Source: Euperipatoides rowelli
Taxonomy: Eukaryota > Onychophora > Udeonychophora > Euonychophora > Peripatopsidae
Length of the DNA stretch: 10,305 bases
Direction: 5' to 3' (one strand)
Assembly: GCA_003024985.2 (NCBI GenBank)
Contig: PXIH01S0024180.1
Part shown: positions 1 to 8,610 of the stretch, one piece after another
Position numbering within the stretch: position 1 is the stretch's first letter
Layout: the number at the start of each line of letters is the position of its first letter
Program-made: the position numbers and the translations under genes
Notes under the pieces: model-generated
Told to the model about the DNA's origin: nothing
The model's database searches: none
What the model saw: the letters and a program-made list of their open reading frames with translations, nothing else

Positions 1-102
1 ACCTTAAAACATTAAGAAACTGTGAAGGAATAGCCAAGAGAATTTTTAAAATTATTTTACATGTTAATATTTTTTTTTTAACAATTTACTTCAATAACAA
101 AC
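1..102 (-). other. PPIL4 intron, 5' portion (continues off the left edge)
   Basis: AT-rich sequence follows the GTTTGT donor of the RRM exon. No coding match or second splice site is visible before the window ends, so the intron is incomplete here. Confidence 0.7.
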
Positions 103-227
103 CTTTTGATAATTCCAAATCGAGAAAAAATAATCTCCAAATCTTCATCGGTGGTAACTGGATTAAGTTTGCAAACAAACAGAACATTATCAGGGGGTCT
201 AACCTCCGCTGTAGGTAGATCTCCAAC
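103..227 (-). CDS. PPIL4: PPIL4 exon: start of RRM (RNP2)
   Basis: This is an internal exon of 125 nt, 41 codons plus AG of a split codon. It reads [20 protein letters not shown] and then [29 protein letters not shown] is the RRM first strand with the RNP2 motif. [14 protein letters not shown] is the first RRM helix. It is nearly identical to human and fly PPIL4 in this stretch. The acceptor is TTTTACTAG|GTT and the donor AAAAG|GTTTGT. The next exon, expected to carry CEVIRDWKTG and the RNP1 strand, lies left of position 1. Confidence 0.95.
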
Positions 228-3200
228 CTAGTAAAACATAATAAATACTGATAATATTTCTGTTATTAATCCTTTTAAATAATAAATACTGTACAGTATA
301 TATATATACTGTAGCCTATATATCTTATAATCATGGACAGTGGAAACAGAAGGTCAGAGTGGTCAACTGACCCCTCTAATTTTAACAAGAGGGGTCAAAG
401 TGCTTTATTTGACCTTCTTGTCACCGTCACACACACACACCTACTGTATATTATATTAATATACAGTAAATAATATACAGTATACTGAACAAACTGTATA
501 CATTTTTTTTTTCTGGAAAAGTAGTTAACAAGTTTACAATATAAACATAAATTTGCTAACAATAATAAATTAATAAAAATCAACAAGAGGGAAAATAGAC
601 ACGTTAGTGACAGTAACGTTAAAAAAAATTTTTAATATTTTTAGCACATCAAAAAAATTTTTTTTTTCTTTTTTAATATTCAAAACTTAATTTTGATGAG
701 ACGGAATCTGTCAGTTCAGAATATTTTATATACAGATATTTAATAGAAAATATAATTTTAAACTAAAGTAAACTGCAGAAGAAAATATTATTTCATTTAA
801 AAAGTGATATTGGGCAGTCTTTATTATTATCAATTTGATTAAAAAAATTGTTTAAAATCGTTGAAATGTAGGCTCAAAATATACAAAATAATTTATTTTT
901 TTGGGGGGAGGGGTGAAGAACCCCCTCCCTTGACAAATACTAGCTTGACCCCTCTGGTAAATTATTACTCTTCCTCCCCTGCTTATAATGAATAAATAAT
1001 TAATGCTATAACAAATAAATATAGTGTGGTAGGAGTGGCTTGAAACAATGATGAAAAATTACATAAATTCCAGCTTCAGTTGTCTGTTATTTTGTGTGAG
1101 ACCCCGCCCCAACCTGGGCTTCATTACCTGGCGGCCTTCCAGCAGCTATTCAGGCATCACAATAGTGCTTTTTTTTTTTGCAGTATTTATAAGTACAAAA
1201 TGAATTTACCATGTATGATTACAAAATATTAATATATTTTAAGGGGTGAAGGGTGGCTAGACATGTAACTCAATGGTTTTAATGCTTTCATATGGAAAAA
1301 GTAGAATCAGTTAATGTCAATTTGGTTACCATTGCCTTTTCCAGGGGACTAGCTTTATTTGCTGATACAAGAGTGTTTATTTTAAGAGATTTCAACTACC
1401 ATTTGCAATAAATTTATTAAATACGGTATCCTGGAATTGTCTGCCATTAAATAAAAGCCCAAAATATTTCATGCTAATTCATATCAAACTAATAGAATGA
1501 CCTTAAAAATGCATATTCATTTCAATGTTTAAAAAGATGAACCAGCTTGTATTAGTGAAAATACTTGTTTTCTTTGAATTAGTATAAAAATTAGATGTCA
1601 AATTAATTTAATCCAACACATTACATTCCAGTAAAATAAAATAAAAATTCTTAATAATTCTAGTATGGGGAAAGGGGGAGAGAAATGTAATAAAAAAAAC
1701 AGAAATATATAGAAATTATTTCAGCTAACAGTACTATCCTCTTCAAGAATTTTTTTAAAAAAAATGCTAGTTTACCCTATTAAAAAAAAAAAATTTTTTT
1801 TTTTTCACTATTTATTTTATGGATGGAAATATCAGGTCAGAGAGAAATATGTTTAAATAATAAAATTATTATTTTTGATTTTAAAAATCTTGATGATTAT
1901 TCATATCAATCAAATTAAAGTGGCAGTGCATCAATCTTAGAAAGAAATAACAAAAATTTGTCAATAACTTAAAAGATTTACAAGTGTGTTATTGCTATAT
2001 TATTTATTACCATTTCTAGAATTTGAGCTCTAGCTTTAGCTTCTTTATCTTTTATTTCTTCTCTCAATTCTTCTAGACTCTTTCCTTTAGTGTCATCAAT
2101 CTCTTCATCTGCTCCAATACGATCACTCTGTAACAAAAAAAAGTATTAAACATAAAAACAACATATTAGATATGTTTTATGTACTTTATAGACGTAGAAT
2201 ATTACTGTTAGTGGTAAATAACCCGATAATACTTTCTAATTAACGAATTTATTTACTAAATAGACAAAATCCAAATAAAAATATAAACAATTACTATACT
2301 GTAGCTTCTTCTTATAATCTGTTTACTTATAGGCAACTGTCTTCTAGCAAAGATAATATACAGTAGATATATTTTGGTTTCTTCGTTCATCCGAAGTTGC
2401 TTACAACAGTAGACAATCTCACTTTTCTTCATATACTATCATCTTTACAACAACTCCTCTCATCTTATCTTCCTCTCCACCTCCAAAAAGTCTAGCCATA
2501 ACCTCACCAATTATTCCCCTCTTTCTCATTTCTTCCGAAAACCTTATATTATTCTTTTTCATTCTGCTGTCATTCTTTCTTTCACAAAATTAAACATAAA
2601 TATTGTATCCTATTCACTTATCTGTTATATTTATCCTCTATTTGAGTTAGGTCCCCCATCTTTCCTGAAACAATTCAATTCCTCTATCGTTTGTATACTG
2701 TCTCCCCTTGTTTCATAAATTCTCAAAGTTTAATTTTGTTCTTTACTATGTTTTCATCTCTTCAATTCTTCAATTATTTGACTAAATTGTGTTTTGTTGT
2801 AACTGCAGTGTACTGTATTACTTTTGTTTTAACTTGTTTCTTGTTCATTTTTTTTTTCTTCTCATTTTTGACATATCCCATATCATGTACTTATGATCCG
2901 TTGGATAAAATAAATTCAATTCAATTCAAAAATCCCTTCACATTAACTCTATACCTTCCTCTATGTTTGACCTCTATTATTTATTTTGTGACCCTATCAC
3001 CATATTAATAAATATAATCCTATTTGGTCACTATCTACAATATACTGTATATGTAATTATCTTTGGCATCACTTGATGCTTATCATACCATCGTTACAAA
3101 TCATTTGCGTTCTACCAATTCTCTTTTCATTCCCTTTCTTTAAATGTACTTCATCCTATATCCCCTTATACAACAACGTAATCTACCTTCACCTAACACA

Positions 3201-6190
3201 TACAGTATATTCCTATTTTTTTTAATTTTCTCTAACTTTCTTCCATCATGACCTCACTGGACTGGAGTCTGTTGTTGCCCGACATATTTGTATTTGTATA
3301 TCAACTTTACATTATTTTCATATAATGAATAATTCCCAGTAATGCTACTTCTTTCCATAACATTCATTCCACCTCATAGCTCTTGTTGGCCACTCTCTTT
3401 ATCATGACCCTAATCTTGTTCTGACCAACATATGATCCTTAGGAAATAAATTTGATCAAATAGAACTACTGTCTGTTTTACACTTAAAACCGGACATAGC
3501 TATCTTTGTCGAATCATGGATCACCACTGAACGTCTGAACGCTTATAATAATCAAAATTATTCCACTTTTCATAAGGTAGGAGAGAGGGATGACAAACAT
3601 GATGGAAGTGGTTTATCTGTTTACATTAGAGAATGCATTACAGTCCAGTCAATAAATTATCCTACTGACCCACTTTTGGACGCTCTTACAATTATATTAA
3701 GGCCATCTCTACTTCCACGCTCCATCTCTTGGATAGCACTAATCATACTCTATTACCCACCAAGAGATCCTACCCATAATAATTTAATCAGTAATGTTAT
3801 TATTAGTGAAATTGACAGACTGCTAACGATTAACTCGACTGCTGTGATTTACGTTGCAGGTGATTTCAACGATCTCAACACCCAACCTTTATCAAATCTG
3901 TTTAATTTAAAATAAATAAATCTTCCCACCCGCAAAAATGAAACACTTGAAAAAAACTTCACCAATTCCCTGTTCAAATATCTAATTTCATCTCTTCCTC
4001 CAATAGCAACAAGTGATCACAACCATATCACCCTCACCCCTTCACAAACCTTACTCCCTTCTAGTAATAAAAAATAATAATCTTTACTGGCCCAAAAAGA
4101 TCGATAAATATTCAAAGGATGGGATTAATTCTTTCAAACTACGGTTGGTCTACCATTTATTATTATTCTGATGTGAATCAAGCTGCAACCCTCTTCCATG
4201 ATGTAATTTATTATACAATAATTGTTTCCCTCTGATTAAAAAGTCTATTGATACCCGTTTTCCCCATGGATTAATGCGAGTGTCCTGAGTCTGTTGGAGA
4301 GAAGAAATTCAGCTTATAAAAATGGTCCAAAACAATTATGTGATGATCTTAACAGGGAGATGAAGATAAAGATTAAATTAGCCAAAGAAAACTGGTTTAA
4401 AAATACGTCAAACAGCTTCAAGATTGGATCTTCCCAGTTTTTCCATCACATCAATGGTTTAATGGGATCTAAGGATTCACGAACACCAATTCTTTCCTGA
4501 CAAATCCGAAATAGAAACTTGTAGAGAAATTACTCAATATTTTTCCTCTTTAGCAAATACCCACCCACTATTAGCAGATGTTGATAATATACTTCCCAAC
4601 TGGCATTCTAATATCCTATTAATTGATAAATACAGTGTATACAAAAATTTAAATAGAATAGATCAAGGTACTGCATCTTCCCCTGATCTAATACCCTCAT
4701 TCATCAGGAAAGAATACTCTCTTGAACTGACTGATCCTGTTACAACACTAATAAACCTTTCCTTACTCACCAACATCTGTCCAACAGTTTGGAAGGATTC
4801 ACTCTTAATTCCAATCCCAAAAACCCAGTCACCTAAAAATCCCCAACAACTACATCCCATCTCCATCTCATCACCAATAGGAAAAATTTGCAAGAGACAT
4901 ATTCTTTACCAGATCCTTCCAATCATCACCCCAAAACTTGACAAATTCCGGTTTGGGGGAATCCCGAACAGGTCAACAGCTCAATATCTGGCGATATACC
5001 TCGATAAGGTTACCCGGGAGTTAGAAAACACCTCTAATCCCATCTGTACCATATTAACGGATTTCGCTTAAGTGTATGACAATCTTGACAACTCTGTGTT
5101 CATTAACAAATTGAAATCATTACTTACACTACCAACTGTTATTAATTGATTTAAATCTTTCCTTTCTAATAGATCTCAACGGTTACGGTGTGGCGGCAGA
5201 GTGGAGGTGTTGGTTTTGTCTGTTCCAATGGTGTCCCACAGGGATCAGTTTTTGAGGGTATAGTGTTTGAAATTGTGGTAAATGACCTAGCTCAGGATAC
5301 TGATTTCCACCTAAAATATGTTGATGACATATCAGTACTGATAGTGTTAGATAAAAACAAATTACAGGCTTCTCAGGAAGCAGCTAACGCCATATCAAAT
5401 CAAGCTAACAGCCTTCATTTACCACTTAATTCTAACAAATGTCATATCATGATTCACAGCCCATCATGTATATAGATAATAGCCTATTACAAGAGGTCAA
5501 TTGCGCTGTTATCCTAAGTGTATCGGTCCAGAACAATCTCAAATGGGACATATTAACAATATAATCATGAAATCAAACAATAGACTGTTTATCCTTTATA
5601 AGCTCAAAAGACTAGGTGCGTGCAATAAAACTTTAACAGTTACTTACAGTATATCACCTATATCAGAACCATTCTGGAGTACTGCGCCCTAGTCTGGTCA
5701 CCCTCAATTACCAAACGTCAATCATCTCAGCTGGAATCCATACAATGAGACGATCTCTAAAAATAATTCTAAAACAACAATACACAACTAACACAAGTAA
5801 CAACAATGCCCTCGACCTATTAAATTTGCAAACTCTTTCCCAAAGAAGAGATGACCTTACATTAGCTTTTGCTATTAGCTTTTTCAGGACATTTCCTAGT
5901 TTCTTCCACCCAGACAGGGGCACCTGTCTAACAGAACTACTAGGAAAAGTAATAAACATTATTTACTACAAATCAGAACTTCCAAGTTTAATAACTCCCC
6001 TAAATAACAAATTATAATTTTTCATCTAATTAATTAATTTTTATATTTTCAATGCAAAAAATTGTAATACTCCCAATTAACATACTGTACATGTAATTAA
6101 TCCTATAACCAGTAATGGGCTAAGGATTAATCCATATTACTTGACATCTTTGTTAATTTAATGTAACATATTTGTTTTGATAATAAACCC

Positions 6191-6237
<47 letters not shown>

Positions 6238-8610
6238 AAATAAATAGACCATCCTCTCCTATCGAAAATATAAATTTCTAGCTAGCTCATTCAACCTACT
6301 GCCATCTAGCGACGTTTAATATAACTGAATACAAAAACATCACATTATTATTATTACAGTATCTCACCCTGATTAAAAGTTCTACTGTATCTAATTGAAA
6401 GGTGCAAAGTTTTCCCTAGCGGGAATAGTTACCTTTCTATGGACAATTTTAACATTGGTTATATTAATTAATATTTATGAACTTATTGGATGTTGATAAT
6501 TAATATACAGCATATCATGGATACTAAGGGTTAATCTGTTATAGAAATTTGTGAGGAAATGAGCCCGTAAAAAGAACGTTTGTGAAAAAGAAGGCCTACA
6601 TTTGTTTGAACTGATTGTACTGCATCAAAACTTTTTGTGCGCTCAAACTTATATATGGAATTGAATTAACCATTATATCTTCGAACAATGAATGCTCTTT
6701 AGTATGTACATTATTATCTCATTTATAAAAATATATCTGGCAAAGTTTGTTCTTGTTGAAGGTATACAATATGCTAGGCAATACGTCGATTTATGAAACA
6801 AATTTTGGGAATTGTCTGCACAAATTCTTTGAAAAATAGTTTGCTTTTATTATTTTCTTATATACTGTACTTTGTAATTTTCGTGGTTTTGGAATTAATT
6901 TAATTCATAATGCATACAATTAAATCTGTTGATTATTAAAAAACATTGAACTACTGTATATCACAGTTTATAATGCCATTTGAATGACAAATAATTTTTT
7001 TTTCTGGTTTAAAATATTTTATATAATATTATCAAGATTTGTTTTTAATACCTGGAATAAGTTTTAAATTACTTTCTTTGTTCTTCTCATTAAGTTAGTT
7101 AAAATATATTTAGTAAATGGTGAAATTCCATTAAAAAAAAAAAAAGTTCTATCTAATCATGTTTATTCAAAGATTTATTGAAAATGAAAAATAAATTAAT
7201 ACTGAGGTCATGAGCATCTCAAAGGTATCAATCTAAAGTGGAACAAGGAGCCTTAAATTTGGCTATCAATTTTTAGTTAAATGGTAAAATCCAAACTATC
7301 ATATAATGAGTTTATTACTCTTTCTTTAAAACCTTTTTTCTTTCAAGTTAGTGTACAAGAAAAATCATATTTTTTAAAAAAATTTGATGTTTAAATTTTA
7401 AAAAGCATGACACTGTAGTTTGAATTTTTTTTTTTTAATCCCCACCCCTATATCCCTTAATCTTTGATTAATATGAACTTTATTATCCTTACCTGTAATT
7501 GATCTTGTGTCGGTTCAGGTGATTTGTCAGGGAATTCCAAACCTTCAGGATCATCAAATGGATCTTCCAGAACTACGGTGTGGTTAATTCTTTTAAAAAA
7601 AGAAAATTCAGGGATAAACACAAAACAAAAAATAATAAATATTACTTAATTTGAAAACCATAAGAATATAAACAAATAAAAGAACACAGAATCACACCTG
7701 ATATCTTTGTAAGGTCTATGAGTTTCATCGCAGATGCTCTCATTTATTTTGGTCAAGACCTCAAATCCTTCTGCTACTTCCCCAAAAATGACATGACCGC
7801 TATCAAGGTAATCCAAATCTTCCCCTGTAGTGATGAAAAACTGTGAGAAAATTTTGAAATTAAAATGTAACATATTTATAGATAACACACTTGAAATTTA
7901 ACGGTTATTATGATAATGCAAAAGAGAATGGAAATTGAAGTAAGTATTGTGCTGCCCCCCCCCCCCCCCAAAAAAAAAAAAAACTACAACCAAGTGACTT
8001 TGGATACACGTTTTCTTTTTGATTAAACAATTATTTGAAAGATTACAAACCAAACCTAAAAGTTGGATTTCATTATGAAATACAGTAGTCTACCTCCAAA
8101 TTTCTAAAAGTATTTAAACAGAACAAAACAGTAGGCTTATCATCTTCATGTAATATAGAAAGCTCATTAAAAAAAAAAAAATTTGACACAATATTTGCAT
8201 TAAATTATGTATCTTCCTCCACATATCTACATTATCAGTAAATCTCAGAAGTGAGCCCACTTGAAAATGAATTAATATATCTTACAATATATCCAAAAAT
8301 AAAGGAGAATAAAGTTAAATGTATAAGGTAAATTATTAATAAAATCATTTACATTTAATGATAAAAAAAAAAAGTTAACTCTTACAATAAAAGACATTTG
8401 GGCATATTATAAAAATAATTTATGGAATTAAAAATAACAATCAGAAATTAATCAATTAATTTTCACATTAGTTGGTTTATTTTTCAACTTACCTGAGAGC
8501 CGTACATATCATCTCCATTATTTGCCATCGACACTGTACCAATTTTTTTATGTTTCAGTCTGGGTTTAACTTCCCCTTCAAAATACCTTGCCTGTTCTCC
8601 ATATAGTTTG
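103..8610 (-). CDS. PPIL4: PPIL4 cyclophilin-RRM protein, five internal exons (partial gene)
   Basis: The gene encodes a nuclear peptidyl-prolyl cis-trans isomerase-like protein. The family (human PPIL4, plant CYP59, fission yeast Rct1) combines an N-terminal cyclophilin domain with an RRM and is linked to splicing and RNA polymerase II transcription. Joined exons: 8610..8493, 7840..7698, 7589..7493, 2127..2011, 227..103 (118+143+97+117+125 = 600 nt, 200 codons), all in phase with no stop. In order they carry the later cyclophilin strands ([26 protein letters not shown]), the family linker ([34 protein letters not shown]), and then VGDLP plus the RRM start ([22 protein letters not shown]). 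By comparison with the roughly 490-residue human protein from memory, this is about residues 70-270. The start exon and the RRM RNP1/basic tail are outside the window. Intact introns and frame argue for a live gene, not a processed pseudogene. Confidence 0.96.
286..313. repeat. Overlapping perfect palindromes of TACTGTA/TACAGTA
   Basis: Positions 286-299 (ATACTGTACAGTAT) are a perfect 14-bp palindrome. Overlapping it, 292-313 is a perfect 22-bp palindrome with 11-bp arms: TACAGTATATA followed directly by TATATACTGTA. The same 7-mer is enriched across the window. No function is known to me. Confidence 0.85.
368..397. repeat. 10-bp inverted repeat TGACCCCTCT / AGAGGGGTCA
   Basis: Perfect 10-bp arms at 368-377 and 388-397 are separated by a 10-nt AT-rich spacer. 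The GC-rich arms stand out from the AT-rich surroundings. A third copy, TGACCCCTCT, occurs at 946-955. Confidence 0.8.
428..441. repeat. (CA)7 microsatellite
   Basis: Seven uninterrupted CA units lie in the intron, immediately before the hairpin at 442-468. Confidence 0.8.
442..482. repeat. 12-bp-stem hairpin plus repeated right arm
   Basis: The left arm TACTGTATATTA (442-453) and right arm TAATATACAGTA (457-468) are perfect reverse complements with a 3-nt loop. An identical third copy of the right arm follows at 471-482 after two bases. The element sits directly after the (AC)n run at 428-441, a plausible site of replication slippage. Confidence 0.85.
906..929. repeat. G-rich/C-rich hairpin
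   Basis: GGGAGGGG (906-913) is the exact reverse complement of CCCCTCCC (922-929), with an 8-nt loop. It lies near the right end of the possible element at 388-955. Confidence 0.6.
1782..1805. repeat. A12T12 homopolymer palindrome
   Basis: Twelve A residues are followed directly by twelve T residues, a perfect 24-bp palindrome. A shorter T7A8 block lies about 30 bp upstream. It is probably slippage-derived. Confidence 0.8.
2011..2127 (-). CDS. PPIL4: PPIL4 exon: acidic/charged linker helix
   Basis: This is an internal exon of 117 nt, exactly 39 codons, phase 0 at both ends. It starts [12 protein letters not shown] and ends [13 protein letters not shown]-like, read here as [12 protein letters not shown]. 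It matches human [33 protein letters not shown]. The charged middle ([20 protein letters not shown]) probably forms a long helix between the cyclophilin and RRM domains. The acceptor is TTTTGTTACAG|AGT and the donor ATG|GTAATA. A 5365-bp intron separates it from the upstream exon at 7493. The joined protein needs no missing exon there. Confidence 0.95.
2691..2929 (+). mobile_element. Probable LINE 3' UTR fragment with (AATTC)n tail
   Basis: The segment is T-rich and ends GGATAAAATAAA followed by three AATTC units and AA (2913-2929). An AATAAA directly followed by a short-period microsatellite is the 3' terminus style of CR1/L2/Jockey-type non-LTR elements. It is also the arrangement of the two LINE relics with coding remnants in this window. 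No coding remnant is recognised here. The left boundary is unknown; 2691 is only where the tail-like character becomes clear. Confidence 0.45.
2930..3420. other. Intronic stretch, pyrimidine-rich, no gene seen
   Basis: The plus strand is rich in T and C. No splice-consistent exon or coding similarity is recognised. It may include the 5' UTR of the following LINE, whose left boundary cannot be fixed. Confidence 0.5.
3427..4500 (+). pseudogene. LINE endonuclease and linker, broken
   Basis: One frame (as at 3676) reads through the endonuclease. [14 protein letters not shown] at 3427 is the LINE N-terminal motif with its Arg codon turned to TGA at 3433-3435. Next come [10 protein letters not shown] (catalytic Glu, codon 3511-3513), GSGLSVYI, and YPPRDP. 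The catalytic loop GDFND is at 3859-3873. A TAA at 3913-3915 interrupts [20 protein letters not shown]. The frame continues to [11 protein letters not shown] with the catalytic Asp-His (SDH at 4012-4020). More damage follows between about 4060 and 4290. The linker 4294-4500 ([10 protein letters not shown], then [14 protein letters not shown]) is open and typical of LINE proteins between endonuclease and RT. In other LINEs this domain nicks target DNA. Here it is inactive. Confidence 0.8.
4499..6017 (+). pseudogene. LINE reverse transcriptase and C-terminus, broken
   Basis: After a frame change near 4495 the RT reads [19 protein letters not shown], then [27 protein letters not shown] and [13 protein letters not shown]. 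Motif A is TDFA (5057-5068), with stops at 5069-5071 (TAA) and 5147-5149 (TGA, at an expected Trp). A further shift near 5200 leads to GVPQGSVF (5230-5253) and the catalytic YVDD (5317-5328) in the open segment 5188-5475. Then three more shifts give [49 protein letters not shown], and finally [11 protein letters not shown] with [18 protein letters not shown] up to the stop near 6015. The conserved active-site Asp pair survives, but at least six frame changes make the protein non-functional. Confidence 0.85.
6191..6235 (+). repeat. (AAT)15 tail of the LINE
   Basis: Fifteen perfect AAT units begin three bases after an AATAAA (6182-6187). It is the 3' terminus of the LINE and could be length-polymorphic. 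Confidence 0.9.
6236..7492. other. Intronic AT-rich stretch, no gene seen
   Basis: No coding similarity is recognised on either strand. Four TACTGTA/TACAGTA copies and several poly(T) runs occur. One CTCF-like match lies at 6299-6312 (minus strand), which I treat as a low-confidence observation. Confidence 0.6.
7493..7589 (-). CDS. PPIL4: PPIL4 exon: end of cyclophilin domain and linker
   Basis: This is an internal exon of 97 nt. One base completes the Arg codon, followed by 32 codons: [19 protein letters not shown], then [27 protein letters not shown] is the diagnostic exit from the cyclophilin domain (human INHTVILDDPFDDPP). The SPEPT segment is the conserved proline-rich linker. The acceptor is TTTTTAAAAG and the donor CAG|GTAAGG. 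It is separated from the previous exon by a 108-bp intron (7590-7697). Confidence 0.95.
7698..7840 (-). CDS. PPIL4: PPIL4 exon: [13 protein letters not shown]...PYKDIR
   Basis: This is an internal exon of 143 nt (47 codons plus AG of a split Arg codon). It completes the cyclophilin fold. FFITT carries the Phe equivalent to CypA F113 in the hydrophobic pocket. GHVIFGEV carries the His equivalent to H126. The position of CypA W121 is Tyr (DYLDSGH), as in human PPIL4, so strong cyclosporin binding is not expected. The end, [12 protein letters not shown], matches the family segment PYQDIR. The acceptor is TTTCTCACAG and the donor AG|GTGTGA. The open frame continues past the donor into the intron, which must not be read as coding. 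Confidence 0.96.
7841..8492 (-). other. PPIL4 intron, 652 bp
   Basis: The intron is bounded by CAG|GTAAGT and TTTCTCACAG and is phase 0. It contains a C15A14 run at 7955-7983 and other A-runs, but no gene or recognised mobile element. Confidence 0.85.
7955..7983. repeat. C15A14 homopolymer junction
   Basis: Fifteen C residues are followed directly by fourteen A residues. Run lengths may be affected by sequencing error. Confidence 0.8.
8493..8610 (-). CDS. PPIL4: PPIL4 exon: cyclophilin core up to GSQ
   Basis: This is an internal exon of 118 nt. It begins with the last base of a split codon and then 39 codons, from [14 protein letters not shown] to [10 protein letters not shown]. It matches the human segment QLYGDQASFFEAEKVPRIKH. 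The GTVSMANNG and GSQ motifs correspond to the cyclophilin strand and loop around the active-site Ala/Asn and Gln (CypA 101-111). The acceptor on the minus strand is CATCAACAG before C; the donor is CAG|GTAAGT. The KHKK stretch preceding IGTVS is typical of PPIL4. The preceding exon, expected to encode the GTGRGG loop, is not found up to 10305. Confidence 0.95.

Larger units (their letters stand above)
388..955. mobile_element. Possible MITE-like element with GAGGGGTCAA inverted ends
   Basis: AGAGGGGTCAA at 388-398 faces its exact reverse complement TTGACCCCTCT at 945-955, 568 bp outside to outside. Inside the ends, similarity is weaker, with a shared TATTTG about 17 bases in. The interior is AT-rich and non-coding. 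No convincing target-site duplication is seen. This could be a short non-autonomous DNA transposon, but it may also be coincidental reuse of the 368-397 hairpin arms. Confidence 0.3.
228..2010 (-). other. PPIL4 intron, 1783 bp
   Basis: The intron is bounded by ATG|GTAATA and TTTTACTAG|GTT and is phase 0. No gene is seen in it. It holds an (AC)n run at 428-441, a cluster of palindromes (286-482), a possible inverted-repeat element (368-956), a G-rich/C-rich hairpin (906-929), a small GC-rich island (about 1099-1150) and several poly(A)/poly(T) runs. The rest is featureless AT-rich sequence. Confidence 0.8.
3421..6235 (+). mobile_element. Decayed non-LTR retrotransposon (LINE, CR1/L2/Jockey-like)
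   Basis: This is a relic about 2.8 kb long, antisense to PPIL4. In order it contains an apurinic-like endonuclease, a linker, a reverse transcriptase with YVDD, a C-terminal region, a short 3' UTR, an AATAAA at 6182-6187 and an (AAT)15 tail. The reading frame moves repeatedly and several stops interrupt it, so it cannot make a full protein. Its closest clade is not determined from sequence alone; the endonuclease, absence of a visible RNase H and the microsatellite tail fit the CR1/L2/Jockey group. The 5' boundary is approximate. No target-site duplication was identified. Confidence 0.85.
2128..7492 (-). other. PPIL4 intron, 5365 bp, carrying LINE relics
   Basis: The intron is bounded by CAG|GTAAGG and TTTTGTTACAG|AGT and is phase 0. 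Most of its length is retrotransposon-derived: a probable 3' tail ending about 2929 and a large decayed LINE about 3421-6235. Segments 2128-2380 and 6236-7492 are AT-rich with no gene or recognisable repeat. Segment 2380-3420 is pyrimidine-rich on the plus strand. Confidence 0.85.

Noticed and set aside
395-586. Minus-strand open frame of 63 codons
   Set aside because: It spans the hairpin and (CA)n region of a PPIL4 intron, has Leu/Tyr/Ile-rich composition and no similarity that I recognise.
333-1842. Similar strings ending AGGTCAGAG at 333-359 and 1819-1842
   Set aside because: They align only with gaps over about 25 bases. This is not enough to claim a duplicated element or nuclear-receptor half-site pair.
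2691-3008. Plus-strand open frame of 105 codons
   Set aside because: It is Phe/Leu/Thr/Ser-rich low complexity, runs straight through the LINE-like AATAAA and (AATTC)n tail, and shows no domain. It reflects T-rich sequence.
4663-4893. Minus-strand open frame of 76 codons
   Set aside because: It lies wholly antisense to the LINE reverse transcriptase segment, whose conserved motifs are on the plus strand.
5708-5959. Minus-strand open frame of 83 codons
   Set aside because: It is antisense to the LINE C-terminal segment (RRSLKIIL through DDLTLAF) and is a shadow of it.
1433-6818. Shared 12-mer GGAATTGTCTGC near 1433 and 6807
   Set aside because: The flanks do not align, so it may be chance or a tiny repeat remnant.
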